Shown here in pieces: positions 1 to 6,659 of a stretch of 7,920 nt of DNA. Under the pieces are notes generated by a model. That model had not been told where the DNA came from. It saw nothing but the letters and a program-made list of their open reading frames with translations, and did not search any database. The first letter of the stretch is position 1. Each line of letters starts with the position of its first letter. A program made the position numbers and the translations under genes. Origin of the DNA: Crocinitomicaceae bacterium (GTDB taxonomy: Bacteria; Bacteroidota; Bacteroidia; Flavobacteriales_D; Sanyastnellaceae); contig JADLBA010000249.1 in assembly GCA_020848015.1 (NCBI GenBank), positions 1 through 7,920 on the forward strand, written 5' to 3'.

Positions 1-1026
1 GTTTGTTCAGGTCATGAAGTGACATTCACCGCAACTCCTAGTAATGGCGGGTCATCACCTTCTTATCAGTGGAAATTAAATGGAAACAATGTGGGAACAG
101 ATTCTCCTAACTATTCTTCTTCATCTCTAAGCAACGGAGATGAGGTGAATTGCGTGATTACCTCGAACTATGCCTGTGTCATTGGATCGCCGGCTACATC
201 GAATACGGTGACAATGAATGTTATTGCGGCAGAAACAGGATCGTCTTCTTTCAGTGCGAATGGCACAACGCAGAGTTTTGTCGTTCCCCCATGCATTGAA
301 TCAATTACTGTAAAAGCATGGGGTGGCGGTGGCGGCGGTGGCGGCGGCGGTGGAAATACAGGTGGCGGCGGTGCATATTCCTCCTCCGTAATAAGTGTTA
401 CTCCTGGGGAAACTCTCAGCATTATAGTCGGCGGAGGAGGAATAAATGGTCTCTATGTTCAAAGCGTTGGCAATGCGGGGGGTGGATCGGGGGGAAGTGG
501 CGGAGATGCTGGGTTTGGTGCGGGGGGCAGCGGCTCCAACTCCGGCCCCATCCCCTATTCGTCAGGTGGTGGCGGTGGTGGCGGTGGAAGTTATGTGCTG
601 CGAAGTTCCGAAATCTTGCTCGCAGCAGCAGGTGGCGGTGGCGGTGGCGGTGCTGAAGGAGGTGGTGCCGGAGCAGGTGGCGGTGGTGGGCAAAACGGTG
701 GTGTTGGATCGTGCAGTGCACAAGGGGGAACTGCAGGAGGCAATACAATCCCTGCCGGTGCAGCAGGCAATTGGCCCGCAGGAATTGATGCCAGCGGTGC
801 GGGTGGCGGTGGTGGTGGCCAGAATGGTGGCACAGGTGGAGGAGCACCTACCTGCGATAGCCTCGGCGGTGGTGGTGGCGGTGGTGGCAGCAGCCTCGGC
901 ACTACAGTGGATAACGGATCTGGAACAACCCCTGGCAATTCCGGAGACTCGCAGCGCGGTAATGCTGGAAACGGCGGAAATCAGGGATCGCCGGGCAATG
1001 CGGGAACTATCATTATTTCATGGTAA
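1..1026 (+). CDS. C-terminal part of a large secreted Ig-like / glycine-rich surface protein (5' end outside window)
   Basis: The reading frame is open from base 1 and ends at TAA 1024-1026, so the real start lies upstream; the GTG at 19 is only an internal Val codon. About the first 75 residues form one Ig-like/PKD-like repeat with the pattern VTFTATP..GGSSPSYQWKLNG, then a SLSNGD segment and CVITSN, as seen in tandem in long Bacteroidota surface proteins. From about base 235 a second domain starts (SFVVPPCIESITVKAWG) and runs into long Gly tracts broken by Ser, Asn and Ala, ending NAGTIIISW. This matches the glycine-rich domain placed after a short beta entry strand in secreted bacterial proteins. 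No T9SS sorting tail (a PNP...G.Y pattern) is visible at the C-terminus. Likely role: extracellular structural or adhesive protein. The exact function is unknown, and the length and N-terminus cannot be seen. Confidence 0.85.
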   Translation, partial: VCSGHEVTFTATPSNGGSSPSYQWKLNGNNVGTDSPNYSSSSLSNGDEVNCVITSNYACVIGSPATSNTVTMNVIAAETGSSSFSANGTTQSFVVPPCIESITVKAWGGGGGGGGGGGNTGGGGAYSSSVISVTPGETLSIIVGGGGINGLYVQSVGNAGGGSGGSGGDAGFGAGGSGSNSGPIPYSSGGGGGGGGSYVLRSSEILLAAAGGGGGGGAEGGGAGAGGGGGQNGGVGSCSAQGGTAGGNTIPAGAAGNWPAGIDASGAGGGGGGQNGGTGGGAPTCDSLGGGGGGGGSSLGTTVDNGSGTTPGNSGDSQRGNAGNGGNQGSPGNAGTIIISW

Positions 1027-1051
1027 TAAACTGAATGAATATTTATTGAAA

Positions 1052-1080
1052 TTGAAAAGAGCCTTTCAAGTATTTTTATT
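1052..1080 (+). terminator. Weak possible terminator after the glycine-rich protein gene
   Basis: A 6-bp stem (TTGAAA 1052-1057 / TTTCAA 1064-1069, loop AGAGCC) is followed by the T-rich run GTATTTTTATT, 26 bases after the stop codon. The position and U-rich tail fit an intrinsic terminator, but the stem is AT-rich and short. Confidence 0.3.
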
Positions 1081-1120
1081 TCACATTTTTTACTATTTTA
1101 ATTCTATTGTATTCAAATGA

Positions 1121-1386
1121 AATAATTTTATCCATTCTTCATTTGCCCAAGAATAAATTCCGTTCACTCCGGATGCCTCTCAGATAGGATAAACACTTCA
1201 TTCGTAGTGCGTCACCGGGCAATGGTTTGTATTTAATAAATAATCTGGTACGCACTATCATTTTCAACACCAGAGTCGAAAATTTCCCGTAGTAACCGTT
1301 ATTAGCTCCATGTGTTGCTCTGGAGACACAAGCAAATGGTGGCCATACTATAATTCCTGGTGCGTCTGACATCATCCAAAATAGAT
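1121..1386. other. Gene-free stretch upstream of rseP
   Basis: I find no convincing gene here. A 78-codon open frame on the minus strand (1375 to 1139) has no recognisable domain, no signal peptide and an irregular composition, and it overlaps a strong dyad (1205-1257), which argues that this is non-coding sequence or the remains of something. With 1027-1120 it separates two plus-strand genes that show no sign of being co-transcribed. Confidence 0.4.
1205..1257. repeat. Inverted repeat with 8-bp perfect arms, extended by 3 bp
   Basis: TAGTGCGT at 1205-1212 is the exact reverse complement of ACGCACTA at 1250-1257. Inside it, ACC 1214-1216 pairs with GGT 1247-1249 after one unpaired C (1213), giving an 11-bp stem with a single bulge around an AT-rich loop of 30 bases. 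There is no T-run after either arm, so it is not an ordinary intrinsic terminator. It could be a structured RNA element, a protein-binding dyad or part of a decayed mobile element. Confidence 0.5.
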
Positions 1387-1394
1387 TACCTTCG
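1365..1394 (+). promoter_or_regulatory. Candidate Bacteroidota-type promoter for rseP
   Basis: TACCTTCG at 1387-1394 matches the -7 consensus TAnnTTTG at all but one fixed base. TCTG at 1365-1368 is a one-mismatch candidate for the -33 TTTG, 18 bases upstream. Transcription would start about 12-15 bases before the ATG at 1415, a short leader typical of this phylum. Confidence 0.4.
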
Positions 1395-1414
1395 CGTGGT
1401 TTTTATCTCGCTAC

Positions 1415-2728
1415 ATGATTCTTGCCCTGCAACTGTTACTCAGTTTGTCCTTATTAATCCTGCTTCACGAAGCCGGCCACTTCATTCCTGCCAAACTTTT
1501 TAAAACTCGGGTAGAAAAATTTTATCTGTTTTTTGACCCCTATTTTTCCCTGCTGAAAAAGAAAATCGGCGAAACGGAATACGGTATCGGCTGGCTGCCG
1601 CTTGGAGGATATGTGAAAATATCCGGTATGGTGGACGAGAGCATGGACAAAGAACAGATGAAAAAGCCCTCCGAGCCTTGGGAGTTTCGTTCAAAGCCGG
1701 CGTGGCAACGGCTGATCATCATGATCGGAGGTGTAACGGTAAACGTGCTGTTAGGGATTTTTATCTACTCCATGGTATTGTGGAATTGGGGAAAGCAAAC
1801 ACTTCCTCCCGAAGAATTAACTTATGGAGTTCACTGCGACAGTCTGCTCTACCAATTCGGCTTTCGCGATGGCGACCGGATCATTGCACTCAATGGAGAA
1901 AAACCTGAAAACTTCGGAGAGATCAACAAGGAACTTCTTCTCGAAGACATCCACACAATAACGATCAACCGGTTCGGAGAAAACAGAGACCTTTCACTTC
2001 CTGAGGATTTTGGCCAAATGCTGGTGGACAGCGGTGTTCACAGACCTTTTGCCGAGCGTATTCCGTTTGTCATAGACAGCGTACTCAGCGGTGGCTCTGC
2101 CATAGAAGCAGGTGTTCTGAAAGGCGACAGCATTACCGGCGTTGATCACTTTTATACGCCATACTTCCAAGATATTCAGCGGTACTTGAAAAATAATGCC
2201 GGCAATACGATCGCCCTCCACATAGTGCGGGGTGGAGAAAATATCCGGCTCAATATGAAAGTTTCGGCAAAAGGAACTATCGGCGTAGCACCGATGCCCA
2301 AGCTCGATCGCTATTTTAAATTTCATCACCGCAACTATACACTGGCAGAAGCTATTCCTGCTGGCTTTCACGAAGCATGGAGTACTGTAACTGATTATTC
2401 CAGTCAGCTCAAATTCCTGTTTTCAAAATCAGGAGCTAAACAAATAGGCGGCTTTGCCACCTTTGCCAAACTCTTTCCTGACAAATGGGACTGGGAAATC
2501 TTTTGGGTTCGTACCGCTTTTATCTCCCTCATACTTGCGTTCATGAATATACTTCCGATTCCTGCGCTCGACGGCGGACACGTTATGTTTCTGCTGTGGG
2601 AAATGATCACCGGAAAAGCTGTCAGCCAAAAAGTGCTCGAACGCTCACAGATCATTGGCATGGTATTGCTGTTGGGATTGATGGTCTATGGAAATGGGAT
2701 GGATATAGTACGGGCATTAGTGAAATAA
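1415..2728 (+). CDS. rseP: RIP zinc metalloprotease RseP (site-2 protease family)
   Basis: This is a 437-residue polytopic inner-membrane protease that cuts membrane-bound substrates within the bilayer. In studied bacteria these include anti-sigma factors and leftover signal peptides. The zinc-binding HEAGH motif is at residues 18-22 in the first membrane segment, and the third ligand lies in NILPIPALDG at 378-387 (Asp386). Between them are a membrane-associated GIGWLPLGGYVKISG hairpin (57-71), a conserved FRSKPAWQRL stretch leading into the second membrane segment (about 98-122), and two PDZ domains, roughly 137-200 and 217-285. A last membrane segment is near 412-430. Length and motif order are normal, and all catalytic residues are present. 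The ATG at 1415 places the HExxH motif right after the start, as in the family. Bacteroidota often have dxr directly upstream of rseP; here the neighbour is a surface-protein gene, with a separate promoter candidate. No anti-sigma or sigma factor gene is in view. Confidence 0.95.
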   Translation: MILALQLLLSLSLLILLHEAGHFIPAKLFKTRVEKFYLFFDPYFSLLKKKIGETEYGIGWLPLGGYVKISGMVDESMDKEQMKKPSEPWEFRSKPAWQRLIIMIGGVTVNVLLGIFIYSMVLWNWGKQTLPPEELTYGVHCDSLLYQFGFRDGDRIIALNGEKPENFGEINKELLLEDIHTITINRFGENRDLSLPEDFGQMLVDSGVHRPFAERIPFVIDSVLSGGSAIEAGVLKGDSITGVDHFYTPYFQDIQRYLKNNAGNTIALHIVRGGENIRLNMKVSAKGTIGVAPMPKLDRYFKFHHRNYTLAEAIPAGFHEAWSTVTDYSSQLKFLFSKSGAKQIGGFATFAKLFPDKWDWEIFWVRTAFISLILAFMNILPIPALDGGHVMFLLWEMITGKAVSQKVLERSQIIGMVLLLGLMVYGNGMDIVRALVK

Positions 2729-2736
2729 GCTATCTG

Positions 2737-2760
2737 ACGATGCAAAAGAGCATCCGTTTT
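2737..2760 (+). terminator. Possible terminator downstream of rseP
   Basis: GATGC 2739-2743 pairs with GCATC 2750-2754 around the loop AAAAGA. The stem can extend by two pairs (AC 2737-2738 / GT 2756-2757) across a bulged C, and is followed by TTTT then CCCC. It lies 8 bases after the rseP stop and would separate rseP from the next gene. The short T-run makes it weak. Confidence 0.35.
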
Positions 2761-2825
2761 CCCCGTGAAAATTACTACTATGCCTCCGGATTTAAGAGAA
2801 GCAATAAAAATGTAAAATTTGAAGT

Positions 2826-4349
2826 ATGAAATTTTTCATTCTCCTGCTTCTGACATTTTCAGGTCTCCTTTCATTTTCGCAGGATGAAATTTTTTGTTCT
2901 GCATTGATAAAATCAGGACGTAACAGCAGCCGCCCCGCAATCCCCGACACTGATTCATCCGGCTTTTATTCATTTACCAGCACTGATGATAAAGTTCCCG
3001 CTATTGAGCTCGTTCGTCACAACCTTTCCTCCATGAAGGAAGAATGGCGCAAACGTATTGATCTTCCAAAAATGGAAAACTGTGCACTGTCGCTCAATGA
3101 ACTGATTCACTTTCCAACACACTTCGTTTTGCTGACCAGCGGTACAGATGCCATTACAGGTAACTACAAAGTCTTTGCAAATATTATCGCCAACAATGGC
3201 ACCTTGTCCGGAAGTCAGGTGCTCGTATTCGAAACCCACATTCAGTCCGCTTCTGACATTCCGGAAATGAATTGCTGCATTTCTCCCGACCGCCAGAAAA
3301 TGCTTTTACTTTTTACTCCGCCCGATAACCAGAAAACAAGCGAGAGTATTTCGCTGAAAATGTATTCAGCAGATGTAGAACTATTGTGGGACAAGGAACT
3401 TGAACTTCCTTGCGAAAAGGACATGGTACGAGTACAGCGCTTTATTGTGGACAATGATGGTGGTGTCTATATGATGAGCGGGAAAAACCCTGAAAAAAAA
3501 AGTTGGCAACGCCCACAGGGCAACCTTTATGTAGTATTTTATTACAACAATGAAGCAAACAAATTGAAAGAATACGATGTAAGCCTGAAAGAAAAAAGAG
3601 TGCTGTCCATTCAATATGATTTAAATAAAAACAATGAATTGGTAATTGGCGGATATTATTCCAATGATTATTCGTTCAGTGTGGCAGGTACATTTTTGTT
3701 TGTTATTTCGGCGGGTGGTGAAACAATACGAACCGCTTCCTTCATGCCGTTTCCAAAAGATTTTTTGTTGCAATTTATGAACGAGAAAAGAGCAGAACGC
3801 AATGCTTCTCTTGATGACTTTTTTCTCGACAATCTACTACTTAACGACGACAGCACCTGTACCCTAATCGGCGAGCAATATTATATCTCCGAACAAATGA
3901 TGACGGATATTAGCACCGGAAGAATGTACGTTCAGACAACCTATAACTTCGATGATATCATTGTAACGAGAGTTAAACCCGATGGCCGCATTGTTTGGTC
4001 AGTAAAGGTTCCGAAACGTCAATATTCGCTTACCAACAACGCTACACTCTCCTACTCCAGTTTCATTCGCGACGACAGTGTTTTACTTTTTTTTAATGAT
4101 CACCCCAGTAATATTCCCGAATCAGGTGAAAAACCGGTGGACGAAATTGTCGCTTGGAATAGTCCGCGGAAAAGCGTTACTACGGAAGTGAGGATAGCAG
4201 CAGACGGAACAATGACCAGAAGGATGGTATTTCAAAATGATAAAAAAGGAGCACTTATGATCCCGATGCCCCACACAGAGAATCGAAAAGGGCAGATCAT
4301 ACTTGGCTATGAGACCGGCAGAGAGTACGGGTTTTGCAGAGTACCATAG
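2826..4349 (+). CDS. Exported 507-residue protein of unknown function
   Basis: I do not recognise this family. The ATG at 2826 opens a clear Sec signal peptide: Lys2, then a hydrophobic FFILLLLTFSGLL core and a likely cut after SFS before Gln19. The mature part is polar, with no further membrane segment and no lipobox Cys at the cut site. It contains repeated strand-like stretches with a turn and then aromatic or hydrophobic runs, for example NNGTLSGSQVLVFETHI, DNDGGVYMMSGKN, VVFYYNNEANK and KPDGRIVWSVKVP. The Asp/Asn-Gly turns before 'x-I/V-x-W' strands suggest a beta-propeller-like fold, which is inference. There is no T9SS sorting domain at the C-terminus, so it is probably periplasmic or loosely surface-held. 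It sits 97 bases after rseP, probably as its own unit. Its last codons overlap the promoter of the following tRNA gene. Codon use looks like that of its neighbours. Confidence 0.85.
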   Translation: MKFFILLLLTFSGLLSFSQDEIFCSALIKSGRNSSRPAIPDTDSSGFYSFTSTDDKVPAIELVRHNLSSMKEEWRKRIDLPKMENCALSLNELIHFPTHFVLLTSGTDAITGNYKVFANIIANNGTLSGSQVLVFETHIQSASDIPEMNCCISPDRQKMLLLFTPPDNQKTSESISLKMYSADVELLWDKELELPCEKDMVRVQRFIVDNDGGVYMMSGKNPEKKSWQRPQGNLYVVFYYNNEANKLKEYDVSLKEKRVLSIQYDLNKNNELVIGGYYSNDYSFSVAGTFLFVISAGGETIRTASFMPFPKDFLLQFMNEKRAERNASLDDFFLDNLLLNDDSTCTLIGEQYYISEQMMTDISTGRMYVQTTYNFDDIIVTRVKPDGRIVWSVKVPKRQYSLTNNATLSYSSFIRDDSVLLFFNDHPSNIPESGEKPVDEIVAWNSPRKSVTTEVRIAADGTMTRRMVFQNDKKGALMIPMPHTENRKGQIILGYETGREYGFCRVP

Positions 4350-4363
4350 TCTGCCTATATTCG
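4333..4363 (+). promoter_or_regulatory. Promoter of the tRNA-Leu gene (TTTG / TAnnTTTG type)
   Basis: TTTG at 4333-4336 and TATATTCG at 4356-4363 are separated by 19 bases, which is the spacing of the Bacteroidota primary-sigma consensus (-33 TTTG, -7 TAnnTTTG; one mismatch here). The -33 box lies within the last codons of the 507-residue gene. Transcription would start near 4370, about 40 bases before the mature tRNA, leaving a 5' leader for RNase P to remove. Confidence 0.6.
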
Positions 4364-4409
4364 CAATCCAAAAATTACCGGAAACGCCGGAGATACAGAA
4401 GATACAAAC

Positions 4410-4492
4410 GCCCGGATGGCGGAACTGGTAGACGCGCACGACTCAAAATCGTGTGTCCTTGCGATTTGTGGGTTCGATTCCCACTCCGGGTA
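4410..4492 (+). tRNA. trnL-CAA: tRNA-Leu (anticodon CAA)
   Basis: All cloverleaf arms are visible. The acceptor is GCCCGGA 4410-4416 with TCCGGGT 4485-4491 (first pair G-U) and discriminator A4492. The D-arm region holds GGTAG. The anticodon stem is CACGA 4437-4441 / TCGTG 4449-4453 with loop CTCAAAA, so the anticodon is CAA at 4444-4446, reading UUG. The variable arm is 14 bases (4454-4467), class II as expected for Leu, and the T-arm is GTGGG 4468-4472 / CCCAC 4480-4484 with loop TTCGATT. The 3' CCA is not encoded (the genome has CCG) and must be added by nucleotidyltransferase. The gene is isolated, with its own promoter and terminator. Confidence 0.97.
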
Positions 4493-4497
4493 CCGAG

Positions 4498-4540
4498 CGG
4501 GACTTTTCGAAGGAATTTTGGAGAGTCCCGTTTTTATTTT
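4498..4540 (+). terminator. Strong intrinsic terminator of the tRNA-Leu gene
   Basis: A perfect 7-bp stem, CGGGACT 4498-4504 / AGTCCCG 4524-4530, is followed at once by TTTTTATTTT (4531-4540). It starts 6 bases after the tRNA's 3' end. The 19-base loop can pair partly within itself (TTCGAA). Confidence 0.85.
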
Positions 4541-4842
4541 CTCCCAGACCCCTTGCCAATTCAGCGATACAAGCAATGACGCTGTTTACAACCGGGGTTC
4601 GATAATTGTCAATTTTCGGATCGTAGAAATGGGATATTTATCAAAAGGCAAAATCTTTTAATAGCCTTGTTTATCGTCGGCTCAAAACTGATCGCACCAT
4701 TGACACGATCACCCGTAATCAGTTAAGAAAAGCCTCACTGGGTATTATGCTCAATATTCCGGAAGGTGTAGGCAGGTACTGGAAAGCAGACAGAAGAACT
4801 ATCAAAGATGATTTTCGCCACAATAAAAATACTGGAAATCCA
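4541..4842. other. Intergenic stretch between tRNA-Leu and the carbonic anhydrase gene
   Basis: Apart from the four-helix-bundle relic, this stretch holds one curiosity. GGGTTCGAT of the tRNA T-arm (4470-4478) recurs at 4595-4603, just before the relic. I see no integrase, no other repeat and no intact gene. Confidence 0.5.
4627..4800 (+). pseudogene. Relic of a four-helix-bundle (23S rRNA intervening-sequence type) protein gene
   Basis: Reading from 4627 in frame gives KWDIYQKAKSFNSLVYRRL, then QLRKASLGIMLNIPEGVGRY and WKADRR. This is the signature of the small four-helix-bundle family: an ...YQKAK.FN..VY..LK helix, then QLRRAS.SI.LNIAEG.GR...ADRR. The frame has no usable start: a TAG at 4624-4626 sits just before it, a TAA lies at 4603-4605, and the first in-frame ATG (4747) falls inside helix 2. 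After ADRRT (base 4800) the expected ARGS.FE..A continuation is missing and the frame runs into the antisense of the next gene. So both ends are gone, leaving about half of the usual ~120 residues. It is therefore a decayed gene rather than a short functional one. The family's function is not established. Identification rests on motif memory, with strong agreement over about 50 residues. Confidence 0.7.
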
Positions 4843-4855
4843 CTAACGGATTTTC
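4823..4855 (-). terminator. Possible terminator of the carbonic anhydrase family gene
   Basis: On the minus strand a 6-bp stem (plus-strand arms AAATCC 4836-4841 and GGATTT 4848-4853) holds the stop codon in its 6-base loop. It is followed by CCAGTATTTTTATT. Placement and T-rich tail fit a terminator, but the stem is short and AT-rich. Confidence 0.35.
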
Positions 4856-5373
4856 GGACTATCCTGATACCACGAAGCATACATCAGATAATTATTCGCG
4901 ATGCGTTCTATTTCGCCCATCATTTGTCCGGGTGAGATTTCCTTCACCTTTTTTGCCGGAACTCCCGCATACACACTTCCGCTTTTTACGTGTGTTCCTT
5001 CGAGAAGAACAGCTCCTGCAGCAATGATCGAGTTGCTTTCTATCACGCAATGATCCATAATAATAGCCCCCATTCCTATCAATACGTTATCATGGATAAA
5101 ACAGCCGTGAACAATGGCATTATGCCCAATGCTGACATTACTGCCAATGGTGGTGGCTGCCTTTTTATATGTGCAATGAATAACTGCATTGTCTTGGATG
5201 TTCACGCGGTTTCCAATCCGGATGCTATTCACATCTCCCCGTAATACGGCATTAAACCACACCGAACATTCATCTCCGAGAATAATATCGCCGGTTAGCG
5301 TAGCATTGGGAGCGAGAAAGCATCCTGTGCCAACAGCAGGGGCAACCCCATTTACAGCAAGTAAAAGCGACAT
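4843..5373 (-). CDS. Gamma-class carbonic anhydrase family protein (left-handed beta-helix)
   Basis: This 176-residue cytosolic protein is built of hexapeptide repeats (for example ATLTGDIILGDECSVW, then the IGSNVSIG, VLIGMG and IIAAGAVL steps), which coil into a left-handed beta-helix and trimerise. The gamma carbonic anhydrase signature is intact: Arg45-Gly46-Asp47, Asn58-Ile-Gln60-Asp61, and the three zinc ligands His66, His84 and His89. A C-terminal helix follows AGVPAKKVKEIS. Length and form match the YrdA/PaaY/CaiE branch, which lacks the acidic loop of the archaeal Cam enzyme. The family hydrates CO2 in some members, but many have weak or no measured activity, so the substrate is open. 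The ATG at 5373 gives the standard short N-terminus. It lies 70 bases downstream of the T9SS cargo gene on the same strand, so co-transcription is possible, but nothing links the two functions. Confidence 0.9.
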   Translation of the reverse strand: MSLLLAVNGVAPAVGTGCFLAPNATLTGDIILGDECSVWFNAVLRGDVNSIRIGNRVNIQDNAVIHCTYKKAATTIGSNVSIGHNAIVHGCFIHDNVLIGMGAIIMDHCVIESNSIIAAGAVLLEGTHVKSGSVYAGVPAKKVKEISPGQMMGEIERIANNYLMYASWYQDSPKIR

Positions 5374-5387
5374 AGAGAAAATTTTGC

Positions 5388-5395
5388 CTAAGTTA
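5388..5395 (-). promoter_or_regulatory. Possible -7 element for the carbonic anhydrase family gene
   Basis: On the minus strand the sequence reads TAACTTAG, one mismatch from TAnnTTTG, 14 bases before the ATG. No TTTG is found 19-21 bases further upstream, so this is a half-site only. Confidence 0.25.
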
Positions 5396-5443
5396 TAGAT
5401 GATTGGTTGCTATCATTCCATTTCTACCCGCAAAACGGAAATA

Positions 5444-6319
5444 TCACTTCTGATCAATACAAAGCCTTGTGCTAAGGGAAAATTCATTTCCTCTGGAAAT
5501 TTTTAAAAGATAGAGCCCATTAGCAATATCTGGCAACCGAATATTCGTTCGGTAATCGGCAATGATGAAAGAGGAAAAAATTTGATTGCCCGCCCTATCG
5601 AGGATTGTTGCCGAAAATTTCTGCCCTGAGAAACGAGGGCTAAATGAAATTACAACATTGTCTGATGCCGGATTCGGGCTGATCTGCACATCAGTATTTT
5701 CTATGTCATCGCGAATACCCAATTCAGTATCACAGGTTGATTTATCTCCGCTATAATCCCAAGTGAGCAAATTGTCTTCATAATAACAGGTAACAACCGG
5801 ATAATAATCAACCACACTGCCCAGCGTGGAATCGGGAACACCATATATTGATCCCATACCGCCAATCCACCTTCCTTCCGTTCCCATATCTGTAAACTGG
5901 ATGTCCACCCTTGGTTCACCATTGATAAGGATGGTTCCTACCGAAGAGATGGTGATATCTCTGACAAATCCAAGGGAGTATATGGACACCGTCTGTCCTG
6001 GTATCACTCCAAAATCATACAACAGGTACTCGTTCATTCCGGTACCCGAATCGAAGATATACACTTTCATTTCTTCTGCATCTTCTCTAATATAACAAAC
6101 TTCATAAGGCTCTGGATTGTCTTCATTGACAGAAATTACCCGCGTATAGGTTTGCCCATTCAACACAACCGGCTCTCCAAGAGAGTAGGTAAGGTGCTGC
6201 ATTCCCCAGCCATATAATTCAACCTTCCATATTTTACCGTCGGCAATCAAGGGGAAGTAATCCTGTGAAAAAGCTGCACATGAAAAAACAATCGGCAGGA
6301 TGATGAGCAATGTTTTCAT
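5444..6319 (-). CDS. Secreted protein with type IX secretion C-terminal sorting domain
   Basis: This is a 291-residue protein made for export. A Sec signal peptide (MKTLLIILPIVFSCAAFSQ, residues 1-19) takes it to the periplasm. The last ~80 residues form the type A T9SS sorting domain: VQISPNPASDNVVISF at 211-226, then TILDRAGNQIFSS and the closing NGLYLLKI at 267-274. That domain is recognised by the T9SS translocon and is normally removed as the cargo is released or attached to the cell surface. The cargo part (20-205) begins with KIWKVELYGWGMQHLTYSLG and contains GRWIGGMGSIYG at 149-160, then TCYYEDNLLTWD. I recognise this layout as a common Bacteroidota secreted-protein type without a known activity, and I see no catalytic motif. 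The ATG at 6319 gives a well-formed signal peptide. No clear promoter is visible upstream. Confidence 0.9.
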   Translation of the reverse strand: MKTLLIILPIVFSCAAFSQDYFPLIADGKIWKVELYGWGMQHLTYSLGEPVVLNGQTYTRVISVNEDNPEPYEVCYIREDAEEMKVYIFDSGTGMNEYLLYDFGVIPGQTVSIYSLGFVRDITISSVGTILINGEPRVDIQFTDMGTEGRWIGGMGSIYGVPDSTLGSVVDYYPVVTCYYEDNLLTWDYSGDKSTCDTELGIRDDIENTDVQISPNPASDNVVISFSPRFSGQKFSATILDRAGNQIFSSFIIADYRTNIRLPDIANGLYLLKISRGNEFSLSTRLCIDQK

Positions 6320-6360
6320 TTTCTTTGCTGCTTAGGTGTACTGATACAGTGATAGATACG

Positions 6361-6616
6361 AAGGCGAGAAAGTTGTCCGTACCAGAGATGTTGGTTTCTG
6401 CCTCATTCACTCACACCTTCTCTCAAGGTGTTTTAGTGGGCATTAACGGTGGCGCTTCTGATCCAGAGTGCGGGGATGGATATTGACTTCGCTGACAAAG
6501 GTCTTCTCATTTCGCGTATTGCGCTTACTTCGTACGGCGACGGCACAACAATCATTACCCCCGCTCATGCACTGCTTGTCTATAACGATGGCACTGAGAG
6601 ACTTTTTCATGAGGGG
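6361..6616 (+). pseudogene. Possible decayed coding stretch, frameshifted
   Basis: Two overlapping plus-strand frames read like protein. The first gives SASFTHTFSQGVLVGINGG and then meets TGA at 6484. The frame one base on, open from 6437, gives DIDFADKGLLISRIALTSYG, DGTTIITPAHALLVYNDGTE and RLFHEG. Joining them near 6450 would make one continuous beta-rich polypeptide, which suggests a gene fragment broken by a frameshift. There is no good start codon or signal peptide, and I recognise no family. The alternative is chance open frame in non-coding DNA between two divergent genes. Confidence is low. Confidence 0.25.
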
Positions 6617-6627
6617 ATTTTTTTTTT
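6558..6627 (+). terminator. Hairpin followed by ten T's
   Basis: CCCC 6559-6562 plus TCATG 6565-6569 pairs with CATGAGGGG 6608-6616, with two bases (GC) bulged. An inner GTCT/AGAC pairing is possible. One A and then ten T's (6618-6627) follow the stem directly. This is terminator-like, but the 38-base loop is large and no intact gene ends here, so it may be the remnant of a terminator from the decayed stretch upstream. Confidence 0.35.
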
Positions 6628-6659
6628 GATAAAAAATGCAGCGGAAATGTATTTTTTTT

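Noticed and set aside
168..1120. Several long open frames on both strands over the glycine-rich region (318-656 +, 446-1120 +, 422-847 -, 591-938 -)
   Set aside because: They are by-products of repeated GGN codons, which read as Arg/Trp-, Val/Ala-, Pro- or His-rich strings in other frames; the frame ending at 1026 alone gives sensible domains.
1139..1375. A 78-residue minus-strand open frame
   Set aside because: No family, signal peptide or start context was recognised, and it crosses the strong dyad at 1205-1257; kept only as a note on the gap.
4595..4620. Second tRNA gene or fragment suggested by GGGGTTCGAT
   Set aside because: The bases after the loop do not pair with those before it, and no acceptor or anticodon stem can be built.
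4334..4661. Open frames running across the tRNA (4334-4579 +, 4416-4661 +, 4355-4576 -)
   Set aside because: They overlap a fully formed tRNA and its terminator, and their translations contain tRNA-derived peptides, a common false call.
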